From assembly GCA_031282065.1 (NCBI GenBank), contig JAITEL010000157.1, positions 1 to 38,458 of the forward strand: 38,458 nucleotides of DNA. Reading direction: 5' to 3'. This document shows positions 25,755 to 34,238 of the stretch, piece after piece. Below the pieces are notes generated by a model. The model saw nothing but the letters and a program-made list of their open reading frames with translations. It did no database searches and was not told the origin of the DNA. How positions within the stretch are numbered: position 1 is the first letter of the stretch; every line of letters starts with the position of its first letter. Source of the DNA: Treponema sp. GTDB lineage: Bacteria; Spirochaetota; Spirochaetia; Treponematales; Breznakiellaceae. A program made the translations under genes and the position numbers.

Positions 25755-27492
25755 AATCGCCGGGGAAGTGTTCGGCCATCCAGGCTTCTACCAGGAGGGT
25801 AACGTGGTGATAGGAGGTGCACTTAAGGACCTGTTCTGCCAGGATCCGGCACTTTTCAAGGGCTACCCCTCGGACGATCTGTTTAACCTGGGGGATAGAC
25901 TGAGCCGTCATACTAAACTCATCCAGCCCCAAGCCTAAAAGCAAGGCCGTTGCGGAGGGGTCTCCGGCCAACTCGCCGCACATGGCTGCGGTAATTCCCT
26001 TTTCATGAGCGCTCCGGATGATCTTTTTGAGGTACCTGAGCACTGCTGGATGCGAAGGCTGGGCCAGGTAATTGACCCGCTCGTTTCCCCTATCCACTGC
26101 CAGGGAATACTGGATGAGATCATTGGTTCCGATGGAAAAGAAATCCGACCGTTCCGCCAGAATATCCGCGGTCATGGCCGCGGCAGGCACTTCAATCATG
26201 ATCCCTACTTCCATAGCATCGCTATAGGCTTGGTTCTTCCTGCGGCACTCGGCTTTGGCCTCATCAAGGATACTGAGAGCCTGCTCCAATTCCTCGATCC
26301 CAGAAATCATCGGAAACATGATCTTCAAATTTCCGTTGATACTGGAGCGCAATAAGGCCCGCAATTGAGTCTTAAAAAGCTCAGGCCGGGAAAGGGAAAA
26401 CCGGATGGCTCGCCAGCCCAGGAGGGGGTTCTTTTCATCCGTGGCCTGAAAATTGGGTAACAGCTTGTCTCCGCCGTTGTCTAGGGTTCTTATGGTTACC
26501 GGCCGGCCTTCCATGACTTTGAGGACATGACTATATGCCTGGTACTGCTCCTCTTCCGCAGTGGCCTGTTTTGGGGTGAGGAAAAGGAATTCTGAACGGT
26601 ACAATCCTATGCCCTCTGCACCATAACGGAAAACCTGATCCGCTTCTTCGGGAATTTCAATATTGGCCTTGAGGTAGACCCGATGCCCGTCCTGGGTCTC
26701 AGCAGGCAGTTCCCGCAGTTCCAGGAACTCATCAAAGCGCTTACGGTATTGATCGATAAGCCCCTGGTACTGCCACAAAACCTGGGTATCTGGGTTAATG
26801 ATCACCTCTCCAGAAGTACCGTTTACCACCAGGCTATCATCCTCGTTGATCTCTTTGGTGATAGTGGAAAGCCCCAACACAGCGGGAATAGCAAAGGCCC
26901 GGGCCAGAATGGCCGTGTGGGAAGTCCTTCCCCCTGCATCCATCACAATGGCCTTGACCCGTTCTTTATTCATGGCTAACACATCTGAAGGCAGCAGATC
27001 ATGGCTCACCAGGATTACATCGGACTTGAGATCCGCTAGGGAAAATTTCTTAACGGAAAGCAAGTGATGCATCACCCGACGGGATACATCGGAAATATCC
27101 GCAGCCCGTTCGCGGAACTGGGAATCAGGAGAAGCCATTAAGCACTGGGACAATTCGCGGGAAATATCCCAGAATACCCATTCTATATTCTGCAGGCTCT
27201 CTTTGAGGTGATCCTTAATTTGGTCCTGAAAGTCCGTATCTTCCAGCATCATAAGGTGAGACTGAAAGATAGCGGCCTGTTCTGGGCTTACATCCCGTGA
27301 GGCCCGTTCATACAAGTTTTTGACTTCTTCCATCGCTTCACGATTAGCCGTAAGGAACCGCTTCCATTCGGGTTCGACCTGGGTTTTCCGTATACTATAG
27401 CGGGGAATCTCGGGAAAATCGTCCTCCAAATACAAAAAGGCCTTTTCGATAGCTATACCCGGAGACACAGGAATACCGCTGAGTTTTTTCAT
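25735..27492 (-). CDS. ptsI: PTS enzyme I (phosphoenolpyruvate-protein phosphotransferase)
   Basis: Cytoplasmic enzyme that passes phosphate from phosphoenolpyruvate to HPr. The phospho-histidine motif GGRTSHTAILARAFAIPAVL is at about residues 186-205, the PEP-binding barrel shows GAEGIGLYRSEFLFL and FFSIGTNDLIQYSLAVDRGN, and the catalytic Cys is in MCGELAGDP. Length 585 is normal. No HPr or EIIA gene lies next to it, so HPr is elsewhere or this EI serves a regulatory PTS, as suggested for other treponemes. There is no Shine-Dalgarno before its ATG. It heads an overlapping operon with der and the rsm22-like gene. Confidence 0.96.
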   Translation of the reverse strand: MKKLSGIPVSPGIAIEKAFLYLEDDFPEIPRYSIRKTQVEPEWKRFLTANREAMEEVKNLYERASRDVSPEQAAIFQSHLMMLEDTDFQDQIKDHLKESLQNIEWVFWDISRELSQCLMASPDSQFRERAADISDVSRRVMHHLLSVKKFSLADLKSDVILVSHDLLPSDVLAMNKERVKAIVMDAGGRTSHTAILARAFAIPAVLGLSTITKEINEDDSLVVNGTSGEVIINPDTQVLWQYQGLIDQYRKRFDEFLELRELPAETQDGHRVYLKANIEIPEEADQVFRYGAEGIGLYRSEFLFLTPKQATAEEEQYQAYSHVLKVMEGRPVTIRTLDNGGDKLLPNFQATDEKNPLLGWRAIRFSLSRPELFKTQLRALLRSSINGNLKIMFPMISGIEELEQALSILDEAKAECRRKNQAYSDAMEVGIMIEVPAAAMTADILAERSDFFSIGTNDLIQYSLAVDRGNERVNYLAQPSHPAVLRYLKKIIRSAHEKGITAAMCGELAGDPSATALLLGLGLDEFSMTAQSIPQVKQIVRGVALEKCRILAEQVLKCTSYHHVTLLVEAWMAEHFPGDYEIRSR

Positions 27493-27499
27493 TGAGTGC

Positions 27500-27529
27500 A
27501 GGATACCCTAAAAAGGAGGTATATGACAA
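27500..27529 (-). promoter_or_regulatory. Candidate ptsI promoter next to the start codon
   Basis: TTGTCA (27529-27524), an 18-base spacer and TATCCT (27505-27500). Transcription would begin within a base or two of the ptsI ATG at 27492, which would explain the missing Shine-Dalgarno. The -10 matches consensus at only four positions. Confidence 0.3.
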
Positions 27530-27633
27530 GTACAAACCAAAACTTCTGCATTTACTTTAATAAGATACGAAATTACTATGACAATTATAAAATAATAGCA
27601 TCAAAAGGAAAAATCCTCATTATGCAGATACTA

Positions 27634-27707
27634 TGGGCGATACAAGAGTCGAACTTGTGACCCCCAGCGTGTCATACTGGTGCTCTAACCAACTGAGCTA
27701 ACCGCCC
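27634..27707 (-). tRNA. tRNA-Val (anticodon GAC)
   Basis: A 74-base cloverleaf. The acceptor stem GGGCGGT/ATCGCCC pairs with one G-U; the D-loop has AGCTCAGTTGGTTAGAGC; the anticodon stem CCAGT/GCTGG encloses ATGACAC, giving anticodon GAC; the T arm has GTTCGACTC. The discriminator is A and CCA is not encoded. Confidence 0.95.
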
Positions 27708-27813
27708 TTACTTACCCGACATTCCTCTATTTTCTACAAACTCCTGTCGAGTAATAACTCTTAAACCTTATCACACATAACCATAATGTGCAAGTATCTG
27801 GAAAGAAATAACT

Positions 27814-28287
27814 TCACACCCTCTCACGAATAACCACATTGACCTCAATCCTACCACAAGGACCCAAGTCCATAGGGACGATCAGGGCCTCCACTTTGAG
27901 GTTATTCGATACCTCCATATTGTCACCGGTAAAAAGCGCGGGGGGGGTCAAGTCAAACTTAAACCCCAAATCATGGAGTTTGGTAACCGCTTGACCGGTT
28001 ATCATATTGGCTAATTCCTGTATCGTTGCCTTGGCCATTTCATCCATGACGGTAAATTTTTCACCGCCGTTCATAGCACCCGCCACTGCCAAAGCCGTCT
28101 CTTTCGTCATATCGAAGATAACCCGCCCTTCTACGTCTCCTGCAAGACCCACTAAAGCCGCAACCCCCTGAATCGCCATGGTCGCCGACTTAAGGTAGAG
28201 TGAGCCACGAACAATCTCAGTACCAAGAACTTCTTTGAGAATATTATAGGTCGATTCAACAAAAGGGTTAATATATTCAACTCTCAT
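27814..28287 (-). CDS. cheX: Chemotaxis phosphatase CheX
   Basis: CheY-P phosphatase of spirochaetes, 157 residues. The catalytic helix motif is visible as ATIQELANMITGQA (Glu and Asn of the E-x2-N pair, about residues 88-91). It carries the usual N-terminal INPFVESTYNILKEVLG. AAGGAG lies 7 bases before the start, 5 bases after the cheW-cheR stop, so it is the last gene of the che operon. In T. pallidum cheY follows cheX, but here no cheY is found; a tRNA gene comes about 107 bases later. Confidence 0.93.
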   Translation of the reverse strand: MRVEYINPFVESTYNILKEVLGTEIVRGSLYLKSATMAIQGVAALVGLAGDVEGRVIFDMTKETALAVAGAMNGGEKFTVMDEMAKATIQELANMITGQAVTKLHDLGFKFDLTPPALFTGDNMEVSNNLKVEALIVPMDLGPCGRIEVNVVIRERV

Positions 28288-28291
28288 ATTA

Positions 28292-29650
28292 TTACTCCTT
28301 ACCAGAATTAGCTTTTATATACAAAAATGCAGAGATAGGATCTCTCCCCATAGATGTCCACGTATCCCCAGACAATAGCTCATTTTTTCCAAGAATAATG
28401 ATCCCTTTATCTTTCAGTTTTTCAGAGCAATCCGCGAGTAAACGTTCTTGACTGTCTAGCGAAAAGAAAGAAAAAATATCCCTGGCCAGAATAATATTTA
28501 AATCCGGCAAGGAATTATTATTCAAAACATCATGGTATTCAAACACAATTGAATCCTTGATAACTTGATTAAAAGTATACCCATTACGTCCTTTAACCAT
28601 GAAACTACGGCAATATTCCGGCATTTTGTCTAGATCAAAGGTCATATTAGGTGCATCTGCTATGGCCATGATATCATTATCATTGGCCCAGATTTTTATG
28701 TGCCCATTCGGATACCGTAATCTCAGTATACAAGCAAACGAAAAAGTTTCATACCCCTTTCCACACCCCAGTTCCCAGACCTGGATATTACTGGAATTCA
28801 TATCCGGCAGAATTTCTTTGACCTGGGCGGCATAGGCATCGCTCCAAAACTCACCGGTATAGGGAGAATAAAAATCCGCCAGATACTCCTCAGCCTCTGA
28901 GTCATTCTTAAACTGCAAATCCGCATCAGTACGAGTGCTACTCCATTCGACAAATTGTTTGCGAAACCATTCGTCGTTAATGGGGCTGACATAAAACTGC
29001 TTCAATGCAGCAAGACTTTCTTTTATGAACCCAAGGGTCGTGTCCGATATAGCAGCCAGCCCTTCCCGGGATTGCTCTGGGGTAGAAGCTGGAGGTACAT
29101 AGTAGCTATCCCCAGGAACCTCCTGAATAGCGGTTCGCGGCTTCTGCTTCTCCTCTTCTTTTTGACTAAACATCCGCATGACATCAAGAATGACATAGAG
29201 ATATCCCTGCTTTTCCACGACTCCGGTGATGAATTTGATATTGACTTCTCCAAACATAGGATGAGGCGGCTGAATAGTCTCAGAATTGATACCCACCACC
29301 TTGTCTATCTTATCAACAATGGCACCATACACCCGATCATCAAGATGCAGGATGAGCATGTTTTCCTGACCATCGACCCGGCGCTCGCTTTTCATGTGAA
29401 AGAAGACTCGGAGGTCAATGATGGGAATAATATCCCCTCGAAGGTTATACACCCCCCTCACAAAGGAGACCGCATTAGGCACATAGGTAAACTTATCTGC
29501 CTTGGCAATCTCCTTAACATTCATAATATCCACTCCATAATCTTTACCCGCCAGGGAAAAGGTTACCATCTTAAAATCAACTGTATCGACTCGTTCTTTC
29601 TGTTGCTGCAACTCGGCGTTTACCGTTGCTAAGTCTTTAATCACCGCCAT
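28292..29650 (-). CDS. cheW: CheW-CheR fusion chemotaxis protein
   Basis: A 452-residue protein joining a CheW coupling domain (about 22-165; FSLAGKDYGVDIMNVKEIAK, GVYNLRGDIIPIIDLRVFF) to a CheR-like methyltransferase domain (about 205-448; WELGCGKGYETFSFACIL as the SAM motif, LPDLNIILARDIFSFFSL). This long CheW is the normal form in treponemes. The CheW part links receptors to CheA; the CheR-like part may methylate receptors or act as a scaffold, and the NVLIYF-type core of CheR is altered here (ILARDIFSFF), so catalysis is not certain. Start supported by GAGG. It lies 11 bases after cheA and 5 before cheX. Confidence 0.93.
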   Translation of the reverse strand: MAVIKDLATVNAELQQQKERVDTVDFKMVTFSLAGKDYGVDIMNVKEIAKADKFTYVPNAVSFVRGVYNLRGDIIPIIDLRVFFHMKSERRVDGQENMLILHLDDRVYGAIVDKIDKVVGINSETIQPPHPMFGEVNIKFITGVVEKQGYLYVILDVMRMFSQKEEEKQKPRTAIQEVPGDSYYVPPASTPEQSREGLAAISDTTLGFIKESLAALKQFYVSPINDEWFRKQFVEWSSTRTDADLQFKNDSEAEEYLADFYSPYTGEFWSDAYAAQVKEILPDMNSSNIQVWELGCGKGYETFSFACILRLRYPNGHIKIWANDNDIMAIADAPNMTFDLDKMPEYCRSFMVKGRNGYTFNQVIKDSIVFEYHDVLNNNSLPDLNIILARDIFSFFSLDSQERLLADCSEKLKDKGIIILGKNELLSGDTWTSMGRDPISAFLYIKANSGKE

Positions 29651-29661
29651 AGTTTTCCTCG

Positions 29662-32061
29662 CTACCGTATTGATGCTTCACGGATTTGACGTTGTTCCAA
29701 TTCCTTGCGAAGACCCAGCTCCAAGAGCTGACTCACGTCAATAATAAGAGAAACCGATCCATCCCCCAGGATCGATGCGCCTGCAATGCCTGGAGAATTG
29801 GTGTACTGATCCCGCAGCGGCTTAATCACCACGTCCTCCTCACCAATGAGGCTATCTACCATGAAGCCCATCTTCTTTTCAGCGCTTCCCACAATAACAA
29901 TGAAGTTATACTCCTGCTGTTTCTCGGTCTTTATCCCAAAAAGCCGGTTAAGCCGGAGCAGAGAAACTACGTCATTGCGGATGTTGAAAACCTCATAGTT
30001 GTCAATCTTCCGGATCTCTTCCGTCTTGATCCGTAGGCTCTCGATAACCGAGGTAATGGGGATGGAGTAGATTTCAGAACCAACCCGCACCAGCAGACCC
30101 TGAATAATCGCCAAGGTAAGGGGCAGTTTAATGATGAATTTGGTCCCCTTTCCCCGTTCAGAACTGACCGTAACCGTACCGTTGAGCTTTTCAATCTGCC
30201 GGCGGACCACGTCAAGGCCCACCCCCCGGCCTGAGATGGAGGTAATGCTCTTAGCCGTGGAGAAGCCCGGCTCAAAAATCAAGTTAAATGCCTCTATATC
30301 GGTCAAGACCTTGTTCGGATGGATGAGTCCCCGCTCAATGGCTTTAGCCTTGACCGCCTCCACATCAATACCCTTACCATCATCACCGATCTCAATGATG
30401 ATCATGTTACCTTCATTGGTCGCCTTGAGGAGCACCATTCCCTCTTCGGGCTTGCCCGCGGCTTTGCGCTCTTCCTGGGATTCAATGCCGTGATCCACCG
30501 AATTGCGAACCGAGTGCATGATGGGATCCAAGAGGTCTTCAATAACCGATTTATCCAGTTCTGTTTCTTCCCCTTCCACCACGAGGTTTATCTTCTTGTT
30601 AAGGCTCTTGGAAAGGTCTCGTACCAAACGGGGGAAGCGTCCGAAGATCTGACTAATCGGTACCATGCGGATCCGCATGACCCCTTCCTGGAGCTCACCG
30701 GTGATACGCCCCAGATTCTGAGAGGTGGAACGGAATTTACCGACATTACTCTTCACCGAGGCTTCAAAGCCATCAAAAAGGGAGAAGATATCCCCGTATT
30801 GCTCGCCAATCTCTTTGCGTATGTCCTTGATAGAACGACCGCCTTGGATGCTTTCCAGATACCCAGGCAGGCTATCAAAGAGGCTTTTAATTTTATCCCG
30901 ATAGGTGGCTTCCAAGGCATGAAGATCATTGACCAGGTCACTAAACTGATTACTTATTTGATTAAAGGTCGCCTTGGTGATAACGGTTTCAGAAACCAGA
31001 TTAAGCAGGTCGTCAATCCGCTTGGAGTCAACCCGCAGTATAGAACCCGCCTCTTTTCCGGCTTTTTTGGCATCTGCCGCTTCTTTGGCAGTCCCGGCCT
31101 TGGCCCCGCTTCCGTACTCCTCCCCTTGAGCTGGAGCAGCCTTGGAAGCCGTCACCGCTGGAGCAGCTTTGGGAACCGCTGCACCTGGAGATGCAGCCTT
31201 AACCGGTTCTGCTTTGGATGGGGCTCCCTCAGGAACGGAAATCACTCCTATTATATCGTTTATATTGACAATATCTGCCCCAATACTCACGTCAGGAATC
31301 ATCACATGCCGCTTTAACTCATCAATGCTCTTACGGCTGGATATATAATAGTCCACTACCGGGAAGAAATTATCTTCATAGAGCTGCTCGAAATCCGGGG
31401 AGGTTTTCAGTATCGTACCGTCTTCTTTGAGAGATGCGTATATTTGGATACCTCCCACGGTATTCATCAGCCCGCTTTCATCAAATTGCACGGAAATCCG
31501 ATAAATCGGCACCCCGCTCTCCCCAGATTCCTTGAGCTCCAGTAAATCGTACTCTGAAAGCCCTCCCACGGCTTTGACTGCGACCACTGCTCGTACAGGA
31601 GGCGAGGGTGGAGATCCCACCGCAGGAACAGCCGCGGACTTGGAGGCTTTTTTACGACCCGATCCTTCAGGCAACAAGACGGAAAGACGTCCCTCTATGG
31701 CAGAGGTATCCGCGGTGTATACGGAACCGTCCATACGCTGGGTAATCATTGCCTTGATGATATCAATAGCCGCTAGAAGGGTATCAACCACATCCTCATT
31801 TATGGTGACGGCATCGGAACGAATAGCATCCAATACATCCTCAACCAGATGGGTAAAATGGGACAGTTCCATCATTTCTACGGTAGCCGCTCCCCCTTTC
31901 AGGGTATGAGCTGCTCGGAAAATCTCATCCACCGCATCTCGGTTTCCACCCTCATTTTCAAGAACGAGAATATTCTGTTCTAGGGTATCAACTTGCATTT
32001 GGGCTTCACTGAAAAAGTCCTTAAGCAATTCTTCGTTATTGGGATCTAGATAGTCACTCAT
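29662..32061 (-). CDS. cheA: Chemotaxis histidine kinase CheA
   Basis: A 799-residue receptor-coupled histidine kinase. The HPt domain starts the protein, with the phosphorylated histidine at residue 52 in FRAAHTLKGGAATVE. A long Ala/Pro-rich linker with a P2-like region follows, then the dimerisation helices, the ATPase domain (MHSVRNSVDHGIE as N box, IEIGDDGKGID as G1, GFSTAKSITSISGRGVGLDV as F and G2 boxes) and the C-terminal CheW-like domain ending near LLELGLRKELEQRQ. It is the first gene of the che operon. There is no Shine-Dalgarno before its ATG; a good promoter lies so close that the message would be leaderless. Confidence 0.97.
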   Translation of the reverse strand: MSDYLDPNNEELLKDFFSEAQMQVDTLEQNILVLENEGGNRDAVDEIFRAAHTLKGGAATVEMMELSHFTHLVEDVLDAIRSDAVTINEDVVDTLLAAIDIIKAMITQRMDGSVYTADTSAIEGRLSVLLPEGSGRKKASKSAAVPAVGSPPSPPVRAVVAVKAVGGLSEYDLLELKESGESGVPIYRISVQFDESGLMNTVGGIQIYASLKEDGTILKTSPDFEQLYEDNFFPVVDYYISSRKSIDELKRHVMIPDVSIGADIVNINDIIGVISVPEGAPSKAEPVKAASPGAAVPKAAPAVTASKAAPAQGEEYGSGAKAGTAKEAADAKKAGKEAGSILRVDSKRIDDLLNLVSETVITKATFNQISNQFSDLVNDLHALEATYRDKIKSLFDSLPGYLESIQGGRSIKDIRKEIGEQYGDIFSLFDGFEASVKSNVGKFRSTSQNLGRITGELQEGVMRIRMVPISQIFGRFPRLVRDLSKSLNKKINLVVEGEETELDKSVIEDLLDPIMHSVRNSVDHGIESQEERKAAGKPEEGMVLLKATNEGNMIIIEIGDDGKGIDVEAVKAKAIERGLIHPNKVLTDIEAFNLIFEPGFSTAKSITSISGRGVGLDVVRRQIEKLNGTVTVSSERGKGTKFIIKLPLTLAIIQGLLVRVGSEIYSIPITSVIESLRIKTEEIRKIDNYEVFNIRNDVVSLLRLNRLFGIKTEKQQEYNFIVIVGSAEKKMGFMVDSLIGEEDVVIKPLRDQYTNSPGIAGASILGDGSVSLIIDVSQLLELGLRKELEQRQIREASIR

Positions 32062-32070
32062 ATAGGATTA

Positions 32071-32098
32071 ATTTTATACATAATTAAAGTTACGTCAA
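32071..32098 (-). promoter_or_regulatory. Candidate promoter giving a leaderless cheA message
   Basis: TTGACG (32098-32093), a 16-base spacer and TAAAAT (32076-32071). The start of transcription would fall near 32064, about 3 bases before the cheA ATG at 32061. The 12 bases before the ATG (TTAATCCTAT and neighbours) hold no ribosome site. Confidence 0.5.
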
Positions 32099-32195
32099 GA
32101 TAGTTTAGCCGCTTTTACAAAATGAACCGGCGCTTTTTATCCTTACTGTACCTTTCCCCCATCCTTCTGTAAGGGCTCTCACCGGTACCGGCTGC

Positions 32196-34028
32196 TCATT
32201 CGCTTACAAAGACCATATCCATTTCAGGGATTCGCACCGCGGCAAGGACGAGGGAGACCGGTTCATTCGGTTCCCGATCCTGTTTGACAAGCACCTGGGT
32301 CTCTAAGCCCAGGGCAGGGATCATGACCAGGGAACGGTTACCCCGCTTTTCCAGCATCACCCCTTCCCAAGAGGAGCCTTTTTTATCCGATAAGTACACC
32401 GCGATCCAGTGGGACCGGGAGGCTCGTTCAGCCTGCACCGAGGCAAGGCTTGCCGCTTCTCCTGCACCCAGTCGAAGGAGGAGTTCCTCTTCCCCCAAAG
32501 GCGCCTCCTGCCGCAGAAAGGCCCGGATCTGCTGGTGGGCCAGGAGGTCCGTGTACCGGCGTAAAGGACTGGTAACTTGGGTGTATACATCAAGCCCCAA
32601 GCCCCAGTGGATGCCCGGTTTCACCGAAAGGGTCCGGGGGCGCATACAGCGGCGAAGCTGGTAGGAACCGGCCATACCCTCAAGCGGGGCATGGGGGAGT
32701 TCCCCGGTTTCCTGGCTTATATAGGGGAAGGGAAGCCGCCGCCGCAGGGCCCAGTGCGCGGCTCCTTCCCCGGCAAGGAGCATACATTCCCGAACCATAT
32801 CCGCAGACCTATAGGCTGCTATGGGTTCAATGGCTACCTGTCCCTCAGAAACCATGATATGTACTTCGGGGAAGTCCATGAACACCGCTCCTGCAGCACA
32901 CCTGCGGAAGCGGTTCTGTTCGGCTATGGTGAAGAGGGCCCTTAATTCCGGGGCCTTTGCAGCGTCCCCCCTGAGCAATGCGTCGGCTGCTTCATAGGTC
33001 AAACGGCTTACCTTGACCCAAGAACGGAGGATCTCCGTTTCCACCAGGGCCCCCGCTTCATCGAGGACCATCTTGAAGGACAGCGCGGGAGAGACTGCTT
33101 CCAGGCCCAAGGCGTATAAGGAGAGGGCTTCTTCGGCTAACATCAGGGAGGCCCCTTCAGGAAGGTAGAGCGTGGAGCCCCGGTTCCGGGCTTCCGCATC
33201 CACCGGGCTGCCGGGAAGGATCGAGGCCCCAGGATCCGCTACATGGACCCAGAGACAGGGGCCTTCCACGGAAATCGCATCATCCGGATCATTGCTCCAG
33301 GGATTATCAATGGCAAAGGCTTTCAGGTGGGTAAGATCCTGCCGCTCCTCATCCCGGGAAGGGGGAGCGACGGGAATGCTTGCAGACACCGGAGAGAGCC
33401 CGAACCGCAGGGGGTGCGGATTGACCCAGGGGGTCCAGCATCCTGTGTTGAGCAGCACCCTATGGGCCTCTTGAGGAGATTCGGGCAGCTTCAGGTCCTT
33501 GAGGGTACGGCTTTTATCGGTTTTACCATAGGCCAGGGCTTCCACATCATGGAGAAAGCGGCGATCCTCAGGAAACTTGAGGGTTCGAGCCTTGAGGCGT
33601 TCCAGGAAAGCCTCCCGCTCCGCCGCGTCCCGCTGTTTCTCCGTCCGTTTCTGGATTTCCGCCTCCACTTCCTCCCGAGGCCGGCCCTGTATCTCTTGCA
33701 GGGTTCCTAAGAAATACAAGCCGTCCTTGAAAAGCTCATAGGCGGCCCAGGCAGTGCTTGGGGTGTACGCACCGTACACCAATTCGGCGAGTGCTTGCAA
33801 GGAAACCCTACTCCCTTCCAGCAGTTCCCAGGCCGCACTTACATCTCCCTGGGGAAGGGCCTGTTCAAGGTTTGCCGGGGTACAGGGACCGGGATGGATG
33901 AGTTCAACGTCCTTTGCCCGAACCCGCAGAGATTCGCCTCCCCGCACCGATATGCCTATCTTCTCCCCTATGTCGGTTACCAGGGCAGGACGATTTTTAT
34001 ACACCACCAGGCTTTTTTCCCGTATCAT
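32196..34028 (-). CDS. RNase II/R-family exoribonuclease (RNB domain)
   Basis: A 610-residue protein with a central RNB catalytic domain. AIDNPWSNDPDDAISVEG at about residues 245-262 carries the aspartates that bind magnesium, and YTQVTSPLRRYTDLLAHQQI at about 495-514 is the second conserved block. An N-terminal winged-helix/SH3-like region (SLVVYKNRPALVTDIGEKI) and a C-terminal OB-like domain complete it. I chose the start at 34028 because the protein's similarity begins at MIREKSLVVYKNR; a frame from 34184 would run through the 23-bp repeat cluster. It lacks the S1 and basic tails of RNase R and so resembles the shorter RNase II-like group. It degrades RNA from the 3' end. Confidence 0.88.
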   Translation of the reverse strand: MIREKSLVVYKNRPALVTDIGEKIGISVRGGESLRVRAKDVELIHPGPCTPANLEQALPQGDVSAAWELLEGSRVSLQALAELVYGAYTPSTAWAAYELFKDGLYFLGTLQEIQGRPREEVEAEIQKRTEKQRDAAEREAFLERLKARTLKFPEDRRFLHDVEALAYGKTDKSRTLKDLKLPESPQEAHRVLLNTGCWTPWVNPHPLRFGLSPVSASIPVAPPSRDEERQDLTHLKAFAIDNPWSNDPDDAISVEGPCLWVHVADPGASILPGSPVDAEARNRGSTLYLPEGASLMLAEEALSLYALGLEAVSPALSFKMVLDEAGALVETEILRSWVKVSRLTYEAADALLRGDAAKAPELRALFTIAEQNRFRRCAAGAVFMDFPEVHIMVSEGQVAIEPIAAYRSADMVRECMLLAGEGAAHWALRRRLPFPYISQETGELPHAPLEGMAGSYQLRRCMRPRTLSVKPGIHWGLGLDVYTQVTSPLRRYTDLLAHQQIRAFLRQEAPLGEEELLLRLGAGEAASLASVQAERASRSHWIAVYLSDKKGSSWEGVMLEKRGNRSLVMIPALGLETQVLVKQDREPNEPVSLVLAAVRIPEMDMVFVSE

Positions 34029-34150
34029 CAGGCTCAGTCTAGCATAGTACCCTAAAGCATGAGAAGTAGGCAGTATGTATATGGGAAGCCGAAAGGCTCC
34101 CAAGCCCCCGGCTGTGCGCCCTGAGCAGCGTAAGCTAAGGCGCCTCCCTG

Positions 34151-34232
34151 CGTCGAGACACGACGCAGGGCAGCGTCGAGGCACGACGTAAGGCGACGTT
34201 GCGATGCGACGTAAGGCAGCGTCGAGGCGCGG
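34151..34232. repeat. 23-bp tandem repeat cluster, copy B
   Basis: Three 23-bp units begin at 34151, 34174 and 34197, with a partial fourth from 34220. They share the pattern CGTCGAG or CGTTGCG, then CGACG, then AAGGCAG or close variants, with the cluster at 15378-15478. It lies between the HU/DUF4469 gene and the RNase gene, which are on the same strand. Confidence 0.9.
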
Positions 34233-34238
34233 AGGAAC

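Noticed and set aside
27524-27658. Plus-strand 44-codon frame with a perfect AAGGAGG ahead of its ATG
   Set aside because: It runs into the antisense of tRNA-Val, has low-complexity composition and no recognisable motif; the purine run is more likely chance or part of the ptsI promoter region.
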